5,317 nucleotides of DNA from UBA9676 sp035532275. Its GTDB lineage: Bacteria; Actinomycetota; Actinomycetes; Streptosporangiales; Streptosporangiaceae. Position numbers and translations under genes: made by a program. Shown here one piece after another: positions 1 through 5,317 of this stretch (the first letter of the stretch is position 1; every line of letters starts with the position of its first letter). Below the pieces are notes generated by a model. It saw nothing but the letters and a program-made list of their open reading frames with translations, had not been told where the DNA came from and did no database searches. The stretch spans positions 1 through 5,317 of the forward strand of contig DATKRG010000230.1 in NCBI GenBank assembly GCA_035532275.1, read 5' to 3'.

Positions 1-2144
1 ATCACAGTCACCGGCGGACCCGGACACCCCGCGGTCACTGGCTGCTGGTCGGCCTGCTCCTGCTGGTGTGCACGCTCGGCCTGCTGGTGGAGGGATACAC
101 CCACGGGGTGCTCGGCGAGACCAGCTCGACCGTCGCCCAGGCGGCCGCGGCCGGGCCGCCAGCCCCCGGGACCGTGATCGGCGGCGGCCCGGTCATCAAC
201 GGGAGAGGCACCCGCCCGCGCAGCTACTCGATGCCATCCCGGACGGTGGCGCTGACCTTCGACGACGGGCCGGACCCAGCCTGGACCCCGCGGATCCTGG
301 CCATCTTGCGCCACTACCAGGTGCCAGCCACGTTCTTCGTGGTGGGCGCGCACGCGGCGGCCTACCCGGGGATCGTCCGCCAGGAACTGCGGGACGGCGA
401 CGAGGTGGGGGCGCACACCTACACCCATATCGACCTGGCAGGCGGGTGGCAGGAGCAGCTGCAGCTCACGCTGACCCAGAACGCGCTCGCGGGGGCAGCC
501 GCGGTGCACACCAGCCTGCTGCGCCCGCCTTACAGCAGCGGGCCGGACGCGGTCACCGCAGCCGACTGGCACGCCTACCGGCAGGCCGGCGGCGACGGGT
601 ATCTCATCGTGCTGGCCAGCCTCGACACCCGCGACTGGGCCCGTCCCGGGGTGGCCAGGATCGTCGCGGCGGCCATGCCCGCCCGCGGCCGGGGCGCGAT
701 CATCATGCTGCACGACTCCGGCGGGAACCGGGCGCAGACCGTCGCGGCGCTGCCGCGGGTCATCACCGGGCTGCGGGCCAGGGGGTACCGGTTCGTGACC
801 GTCACCGCCGGGCTGGGGCTGCCACCAGCGGACGTGCCGGCCACCGCCAGCCAGCGCCTGGCCGGCCTTGCGCTGGTCATCACCCAGCAGACGGCCGACC
901 ACGCCGTCGCCGCACTGGCGATCATGCTGGTGGTGGCCACCGTCCTGACGGTGACCCGGGCGCTGCTGCTGATCGGCTTCGCCCGCGCCCACCGGCGCCG
1001 GGTCGCCCAGGCGGTCCGGCAGCGGCCTTTCGGGCGGTACTCACCGGGCGTGTCCGTGGTGGTTCCCGCCTACAACGAGGCCGCCGGCATCGCGGCGACC
1101 GTGACCTCCCTGATGGACACCTGGTACGGGGGCCCGCTGGAGGTGATCGTCGTCGATGACGGCTCCACGGACGGCACGGCGCGGATAGCGGCCGGGCTCA
1201 GGCTGCCCGGCGTCCGGGTGCTCAGGCAGGCCAACGGCGGCAAGCCAGCCGCGCTGAACGCCGGCATCGCCGTGGCCCGCCATGACGTGCTCGTGCTCGT
1301 GGACGGTGACACCGTCTTCCAGCCGGACACGCTGACCTACCTGGTGGACCGGCTGGGCGAGCCCGCCGTCGGCGCGGTCAGCGGCAACACCAAGGTCGGC
1401 AACCGCGGCGGCATCCTGGGCCGCTGGCAGCACCTCGAGTACGTCATGGGCTTCAACCTGGACCGGCGGATGTACGACATGCTCGGCACCATGCCCACCG
1501 TGCCCGGCGCCATCGGCGCGTTCCGGCGCGGGGCGCTCGCCGCGGCCGGCTGGCTCAGCACGGACACACTCGCCGAGGACACCGACCTGACCATGGGCAT
1601 CTGCCGGGCCGGGTGGCGGGTGACCTACGAGGAGTCGGCCATCGCCTGGACCGAGGCCCCGGCCAGCCTGCGCCAGCTGTGGAAACAGCGGTACCGGTGG
1701 TGCTACGGCACCATGCAGTCGATGTGGAAGCACCGGCGGGCGGTGATCGAGCGTGGCGCCTCCGGCAGGTTCGGCCGCCGGTCCCTGTCCTACCTGCTGG
1801 TCTTCCATGTGCTGCTGCCGCTGCTGGCCCCGGTCGTCGACATCGCCCTGGTCTACAGCCTGGTGTTCGGCAACCCGGTCCGGGCGGCGGAATTCTGGTG
1901 CGGCTTCGCCATCATGCAGATGCTGACCTGCGCGTACGCGCTGCGGCTGGACCACGAGCGGCTGGGGCCGCTGTGGGCGCTGCCGCTCCAGCAGGTGGTG
2001 TACCGGCAGCTGATGTACCTGGTCACCATCCAGTCGCTGATGACCGCGCTGCTGGGGAGCCGGGAACGCTGGCAGCCCATGCGCCGCGCCGGGGTCTTCT
2101 CGCCGGGCGCGACCCGGCCAGCCTCAGAACCGGTTCAGCCGTAG
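1..2144 (+). CDS. Bifunctional polysaccharide deacetylase / family 2 glycosyltransferase, 5'-partial
   Basis: Membrane enzyme predicted to polymerise a sugar chain (probably N-acetylglucosamine-type) in the cytoplasm and de-N-acetylate it outside. The frame is open to the left edge. Its first in-frame start codon, GTG at 66, lies inside a hydrophobic stretch (nt 39-95) preceded by basic residues (RRTRTPRGHW), so the true start is upstream. Numbering residues from that GTG, the NodB deacetylase domain (about 59-245) has all five motifs: TFDDGPDP (64-71), HTYTH (117-121), RPPY (153-156), DTRDW (187-191) and LHDS (215-218). A membrane helix follows at about 279-305. The GT2 domain (about 327-560) carries VVDDGSTDGT (362-371), VDGDT (412-416), AEDTD (503-507) and QRYRW (541-545), the set expected of processive synthases such as NodC, PgaC and hyaluronan synthase. 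Three further hydrophobic segments lie at about 574-601, 607-625 and 637-664. The layout resembles Streptomyces MatB, which makes poly-beta-1,6-GlcNAc, but the actual polymer and linkage are inferred. No key residue is missing. Confidence 0.93.
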   Translation, partial: HSHRRTRTPRGHWLLVGLLLLVCTLGLLVEGYTHGVLGETSSTVAQAAAAGPPAPGTVIGGGPVINGRGTRPRSYSMPSRTVALTFDDGPDPAWTPRILAILRHYQVPATFFVVGAHAAAYPGIVRQELRDGDEVGAHTYTHIDLAGGWQEQLQLTLTQNALAGAAAVHTSLLRPPYSSGPDAVTAADWHAYRQAGGDGYLIVLASLDTRDWARPGVARIVAAAMPARGRGAIIMLHDSGGNRAQTVAALPRVITGLRARGYRFVTVTAGLGLPPADVPATASQRLAGLALVITQQTADHAVAALAIMLVVATVLTVTRALLLIGFARAHRRRVAQAVRQRPFGRYSPGVSVVVPAYNEAAGIAATVTSLMDTWYGGPLEVIVVDDGSTDGTARIAAGLRLPGVRVLRQANGGKPAALNAGIAVARHDVLVLVDGDTVFQPDTLTYLVDRLGEPAVGAVSGNTKVGNRGGILGRWQHLEYVMGFNLDRRMYDMLGTMPTVPGAIGAFRRGALAAAGWLSTDTLAEDTDLTMGICRAGWRVTYEESAIAWTEAPASLRQLWKQRYRWCYGTMQSMWKHRRAVIERGASGRFGRRSLSYLLVFHVLLPLLAPVVDIALVYSLVFGNPVRAAEFWCGFAIMQMLTCAYALRLDHERLGPLWALPLQQVVYRQLMYLVTIQSLMTALLGSRERWQPMRRAGVFSPGATRPASEPVQP
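2135..2144. other. Tail-to-tail overlap of the two convergent genes
   Basis: The + strand gene stops with TAG at 2142-2144, and glnE stops with TGA read from 2137 to 2135 on the - strand. The genes share 10 bp, and each stop codon lies within the other gene's final codons. No hairpin followed by a T-run is visible around the junction on either strand, so transcripts from both sides probably run into the opposite gene before ending, or end by a factor-dependent route. Confidence 0.95.
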
Positions 2145-5100
2145 AACAGGCGCTCCATCACCGCACGGGCCCGGCGGGCCGACCGCCGGTAGTCCTGCAC
2201 CAGGTCCTGATGCCCGCCCGCCGGGTACCCCAGTACTGATGCCACCGCGGCGAGCTCGGGCTGGCGGGCGGGCAGCATGTCCGACGGCCGGCCCCGCACC
2301 AGGACGGCCGCGTCCCGGATCCGGGCCGCCAGCCGCCAGGCGGCGCCCAGCACGGCCGCGTCGCTCTCCCCCACCAGCTCCGCCTCCGCCGCCGCCGTCA
2401 GGCCGGCCAGCGTCCGCGTGGTCCGCAGCCCGGGCACCGCGTGCGCGTGCCGCAGCTGCAGCAGCTGCACCACCCACTCCACGTCCGCCAGCCCGCCCGG
2501 GCCGAGCTTGAGGTGCAGCGCCGGGTCGACGCCCCGTGGCATCCGTTCGGCCTCCATCCGGGCCTTAATGCGCCGTATCTCCCGAACGAAAGGTTCGGGG
2601 ATACCGCCCTGCGGATACCGGAACTCATCGGCCAGGCCGGTGAACCGCAGGCCGAGCTCCCGGTCCCCGGCGACCGGCTCGGCCCGCAGCAGTGCCTGGG
2701 CCTCCCAGGGGACCGACCAGCGTTCGTAGTACGCCCGGTAAGAGGCCAGCGTGCGGACCAGGGGGCCTTGCCGGCCCTCGGGCCGCAGCCCGGGGTCGAT
2801 CAGCAGCGGCGGGTCGGGGGCCGGCCCGGCCAGCAGCGCCCGCAGGTCCTCGGCGACCGCGTGCGCGGCCCGGCTGGACTCCTGCTCGTCCGCGCCGGGC
2901 AGCGGGTCGTGGACGAACATCACATCGGCGTCGCTGCCGTAGCCGGTCTCGTGCCCGCCAAAACGCCCCATCGCCACCACGGACAGCCGGGTCGGCAGCG
3001 GGCCCTGCCCGGCCTCGGCGGTCCTGATCGCCACCTGCAGCGCCGCGCTGACCGTCGCCCCGGCGACGGCCGTCAGCGCCTCACCCGTCTCCTCCACCGC
3101 GGACAGGCCGAGCAGGTCGGCGATGGCGGTGCGGAGCAGTTCCCGGCGGCGCAGCGCCCGGACCGCGGCGACCGCGTCGGGCGCCTGCGCGTGCCGCCGC
3201 ACCGTGGCCACGGCCTCGGCCCGCAGCGCGGCGGCCGGGCGGGGGGTGAGCTGGGGATCCTCGCCCAGCAGGGCGACCATCTCCGGCTGCCGCAGCAGCA
3301 GGTCGGTGGCGTACCGGCTGGTGGCCAGCACCCGTGCCATCCGGCGGGCGACCGTGGTGTCGTCGCGCAGCAGCCGCAGGTACCAGGGCGAGTTGCCCAG
3401 GGCGTCGCTGATCTGGCGGAACGCCAGCAGCCCGGCGTCGGGCTGGGCGGCATCGGCGAACCAGCCGAGCATCACCGGCAGCAGGGTCCGCTGGATCGCC
3501 GCCCGCCGGGACACGCCCGCGGTGAGCGCCTCGATGTGGCGCAGCGCCCCGGCCGGGTCGGCGTAGCCCAGTGCCTCCAGCCGGGCCTGCGCCGCCTCCG
3601 GCGTCAGCCTGGCCACCTCGCCGGGCAGCCGCGCCACCGCGCTCAGCAGCGGGCGGTAGAACAGCTTCTCGTGCAGCCGCCGGACCTCCGCGGCGTGCTG
3701 GCGCCAGGCGGCGGTCAGCTCGGCCGCGGGGTCGGCACGGGACGGCGACCGTGCGAGGCCGCGGCTGCCGGCTGGGCCAGGGCCGGTCACTGCCACGCCC
3801 GGGGCAGCGGCGCCAGAGCGGGCAGCCCCGGGCGGGCCGGCGCTGGCTGGGCCGGCAGTGGCCGCCCGCATCGCCCGGCCGAGCCTGCGCAGCGCGGCCG
3901 GGTCGTCGGGCAGGGTGTGGGTCCGCCGCAGCTGCCGCAGCTGCAGCAGGTGCTCGACGGTGCGCAGGAACCGGTAGGCGGCGGCCAGGCTGGCCGCGTC
4001 CTCCCGGCCCACGTAGCCGCCCTCGGCGAGGGCGGCCAGTGCCGGCAGCGTGGCAGGGCTGCGGATCGTCTCGTCCGCGCGGCCGTGCACGAGCTGCAGC
4101 AGCTGCACGGCGAACTCGATGTCGCGCAGCCCACCGGGGCCGAGCTTGAGCTGGCGGCCGGCTTGGCTGGCGGGCAGGGTGCCGATCACCCGGCGGCGCA
4201 TCGCCTGCACGTCCTCCACGAAGTTGTCGCGCTGGGCGGCCTGCCAGACCAGCGGCGTGAGGGCTTCCACGTAGGCGGCGCCGAGCTCGGGGTCGCCGGC
4301 CACCGGCCGGGCCTTCAGCAGCGCCTGGAACTCCCAGGTCTTGGCCCAGCGCTGGTAGTAGGCACAGTGGCTGGCCAGGGTCCGGACCAGCGGGCCGTCC
4401 CGCCCCTCGGGCCGCAGGTTCGGGTCGACCGGGAACAGCGCCCCGTCCGCTGTGGTCTGCGAGCAGACCCGGATCAGGCCGGCCGCCAGCTGGGTCGCGG
4501 TGCGCAGTGCGCCATTCCCGGCGGACTCGCCGGCGCCGTCCGGGGCCCCGGCGACGAAGATCACGTCCACGTCGCTGGCGTAGTTGAGCTCGCGCCCGCC
4601 GCACTTGCCCATGGCGATCACCGCCAGCCGGCCCGGGGCAGCACCGGCCGGCAGCTGCGAGCGGGCGATGGCGAGCGCCGCCTCCAGGACGGCGGCGGCC
4701 AGGTCGGCGAGCTCGGCGGCGGTCTCGTCGAGGGTGATCTGGCCGGTAAGATCGCGGGCCGCCAGGTGCAGGAGCCGCTGCCGGTACGCCACCCGCAGCG
4801 CGGCCGCCGGGTCGGCGTACCCCCCGGCCTGGCCGTCACCGGCCTGGCCGGCTCCGGGTGGGGCGGAGCCGGGTGGGGCGGAGCCGGCGGCCGGCTCGCC
4901 GGCGCCGGGGTCGGCCCCGACGGCGGTGAGCAGCGCCGTGCGCAGCTCGCCCGCTGACGGGCTGGCCAGCGCCTCCGGCCCGGCCAGCAGCCGCCAGCCG
5001 TCCGGGTGCCGGGCCAGATGGCCGCCGAGAGCCGCGCTGGCCCCGAGCACCGCGGCCAGCCGCCGGCGCAGGCCCGGGTCATCGCGCAGAGCCGCGAGCA

Positions 5101-5299
5101 GTGCCTCGTCGCGGGGGATCCGGGCCAGCGCGGCCAGCGCCAGATCGGGGTCGGCGGCGCCGGCCAGCGCCGTCAGCACGTCAGCGTCGTCCCCGTCGAT
5201 GTCGAGCGCGAGGTCGGTGCCCACCAGCCGCTCCGCCTGCGCCGGGTCGGCGAACCCCATCCGGGCCAGCCGTGCGGTCAGCGTGGTCTGGCGCGGCAT
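2135..5299 (-). CDS. glnE: Bifunctional glutamine synthetase adenylyltransferase / adenylyl-removing enzyme
   Basis: Cytoplasmic regulator that attaches AMP to a tyrosine of glutamine synthetase I, lowering its activity, and removes it by phosphorolysis, normally under PII and glutamine control. From ATG at 5299 the protein is 1054 aa; the positions below count from GTG 5305 (1056 aa). The N-terminal (adenylyl-removing) half has GKCGGREL with SDVD (D245, D247), LRPEGRDGPLVRTLAS (297-312) and KLGPGGLRDIE (387-397). The C-terminal (adenylylating) half repeats this as GRFGGHETGYG with SDAD (D792, D794), LRPEGRQGPLVRTLAS (840-855) and KLGPGGLADVE (933-943). The linker ends in the family segment RRLHEKLFYRPLL (542-554) and the protein ends in ERLFYG. 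It is longer than typical homologues (roughly 950-1000 aa) because of two low-complexity insertions, at about 135-162 and 482-524. No glnA or PII gene is visible nearby. Both catalytic halves look intact, so I expect both activities. Confidence 0.97.
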   Translation of the reverse strand: MPRQTTLTARLARMGFADPAQAERLVGTDLALDIDGDDADVLTALAGAADPDLALAALARIPRDEALLAALRDDPGLRRRLAAVLGASAALGGHLARHPDGWRLLAGPEALASPSAGELRTALLTAVGADPGAGEPAAGSAPPGSAPPGAGQAGDGQAGGYADPAAALRVAYRQRLLHLAARDLTGQITLDETAAELADLAAAVLEAALAIARSQLPAGAAPGRLAVIAMGKCGGRELNYASDVDVIFVAGAPDGAGESAGNGALRTATQLAAGLIRVCSQTTADGALFPVDPNLRPEGRDGPLVRTLASHCAYYQRWAKTWEFQALLKARPVAGDPELGAAYVEALTPLVWQAAQRDNFVEDVQAMRRRVIGTLPASQAGRQLKLGPGGLRDIEFAVQLLQLVHGRADETIRSPATLPALAALAEGGYVGREDAASLAAAYRFLRTVEHLLQLRQLRRTHTLPDDPAALRRLGRAMRAATAGPASAGPPGAARSGAAAPGVAVTGPGPAGSRGLARSPSRADPAAELTAAWRQHAAEVRRLHEKLFYRPLLSAVARLPGEVARLTPEAAQARLEALGYADPAGALRHIEALTAGVSRRAAIQRTLLPVMLGWFADAAQPDAGLLAFRQISDALGNSPWYLRLLRDDTTVARRMARVLATSRYATDLLLRQPEMVALLGEDPQLTPRPAAALRAEAVATVRRHAQAPDAVAAVRALRRRELLRTAIADLLGLSAVEETGEALTAVAGATVSAALQVAIRTAEAGQGPLPTRLSVVAMGRFGGHETGYGSDADVMFVHDPLPGADEQESSRAAHAVAEDLRALLAGPAPDPPLLIDPGLRPEGRQGPLVRTLASYRAYYERWSVPWEAQALLRAEPVAGDRELGLRFTGLADEFRYPQGGIPEPFVREIRRIKARMEAERMPRGVDPALHLKLGPGGLADVEWVVQLLQLRHAHAVPGLRTTRTLAGLTAAAEAELVGESDAAVLGAAWRLAARIRDAAVLVRGRPSDMLPARQPELAAVASVLGYPAGGHQDLVQDYRRSARRARAVMERLFYG
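3734..3862 (-). other. Ala/Gly/Pro-rich linker insertion between the two halves of GlnE
   Basis: Residues of about 482-524 are almost entirely Ala, Gly, Pro, Ser and Arg, with no conserved GlnE motif. They separate the end of the adenylyl-removing half (ALRRLGRAMRAA) from the conserved segment that resumes at AELTAAWRQHAAEVRRLHEK. The frame is unbroken and the GC bias matches the rest of the gene, so this is a genuine low-complexity insertion rather than a frameshift. It probably acts as a disordered spacer. Confidence 0.7.
4826..4885 (-). repeat. 15-bp (five-codon) tandem repeat inside glnE
   Basis: Four consecutive 15-bp units encode GSAPP, GSAPP, GAGQA and GDGQA (residues 141-160). The two units at 4856-4885 are identical at the DNA level (gggtggggcggagcc twice). 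The two at 4824-4853 share 12 of 15 bases (ccggcctggccg at 4824 and again at 4839). The period is a multiple of three, so unit gain or loss would keep the frame. The repeat lies between two conserved helical parts of the N-terminal half (LRTALLTAVG before, AALRVAYRQRLLHLAARDL after) and probably forms a flexible surface loop. Confidence 0.85.
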
Positions 5300-5309
5300 G
5301 CTCACCCCT
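5300..5309 (-). promoter_or_regulatory. glnE ribosome binding site that favours the ATG at 5299
   Basis: Read on the - strand, the bases AGGGGTGAGC sit directly before an ATG whose A is at 5299. AGGGG is 5 nt from that ATG, and GGTGA also matches the 16S anti-Shine-Dalgarno sequence. The alternative GTG at 5305-5303, two codons upstream in frame, overlaps the same AGGGG and has no ribosome binding site at a workable distance inside the window. The protein therefore most likely begins MPRQTTLT rather than with the GTG-initiated form. The frame stays open to the right edge, but GlnE homology begins shortly after this point (ARLARMGFADP), so a far upstream start is unlikely. Confidence 0.65.
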
Positions 5310-5317
5310 GCACGGTA

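Noticed and set aside
1041..1955. 304-codon open frame on the - strand opposite the glycosyltransferase domain
   Set aside because: It has the same phase relation to the wobble bases of the + strand gene, and its Gln/His/Gly/Pro-rich product shows no domain. The opposite strand carries the complete GT2 motif set.
2168..2180. GGCCC-GGC-GGGCC hairpin just beyond the + strand stop as a possible terminator
   Set aside because: The stem is only 5 bp with a 3-base loop and no following T-run, and it lies in the conserved 3' coding part of glnE. Such short GC stems are common throughout the window.
2581..2599. Perfect 7-bp inverted repeat CCCGAAC-N5-GTTCGGG resembling an actinobacterial LexA (SOS) box
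   Set aside because: The SOS box has 4 bases between CGAAC and GTTCG, whereas here there are 5. It sits deep inside glnE, encoding IPEPFVRE, far from any start. Several 7-bp stems are expected by chance in GC-rich DNA of this length.
3734..3862. Possible frameshift or sequencing error in the low-complexity middle of glnE
   Set aside because: The same frame resumes with the conserved RRLHEKLFYRPLL segment and there is no stop, so an in-frame insertion explains it better.
2441..4957. Very long open frame (838 codons) on the + strand opposite glnE
   Set aside because: Its first codon positions pair with the third positions of glnE codons. Because glnE rarely uses codons ending in A, T-initial stop codons are rare in this antisense phase. 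The product is low-complexity, rich in Gly, Arg, Gln and Pro, without recognisable motifs, while the - strand encodes a complete GlnE.
1..5317. A functional system joining the polysaccharide enzyme and GlnE
   Set aside because: The genes are convergent, belong to well-understood unrelated families, and show no shared promoter or regulatory site. Adjacency alone does not support a joint role.

Overview
This is a GC-rich stretch (strong G/C preference at codon third positions) of the kind found in high-GC Actinobacteria. The protein variants agree: the first nucleotidyltransferase motif of the glutamine synthetase adenylyltransferase reads GKCGGREL, and the neighbour is a polysaccharide deacetylase fused to a family 2 glycosyltransferase, an arrangement common in that phylum. 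Genus cannot be read from the sequence alone. Neither gene contains an in-frame TTA codon.

The window holds two large genes that converge and fill it almost completely. From the left edge to 2144 on the + strand runs a membrane-bound, two-domain exopolysaccharide enzyme whose 5' end lies outside the window. It has an N-terminal membrane anchor, an extracytoplasmic NodB-type deacetylase domain, a second membrane segment, a cytoplasmic processive GT2 synthase domain and a C-terminal membrane cluster. From about 5299 down to 2135 on the - strand runs glnE, essentially full length, encoding both halves of the bifunctional glutamine synthetase adenylyltransferase/adenylyl-removing enzyme. The two reading frames overlap tail to tail by 10 bp (2135-2144), so there is no intergenic space and no obvious terminator between them. 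The last bases (5300-5317) carry the glnE ribosome binding site and the start of its leader.

The two genes have unrelated jobs as far as is known: one makes and trims a cell-surface amino-sugar polymer, the other adjusts glutamine synthetase activity to nitrogen supply. Convergent orientation means they are not an operon. The most unusual details are in glnE. It has two Ala/Gly/Pro-rich insertions, one built from a 15-bp (five-codon) tandem repeat, and its best-supported start is two codons inside the longest GTG-initiated frame. I see no RNA gene, mobile element, CRISPR array, attachment site or convincing undescribed system. The many other long open frames are explained by GC-skewed codon use.
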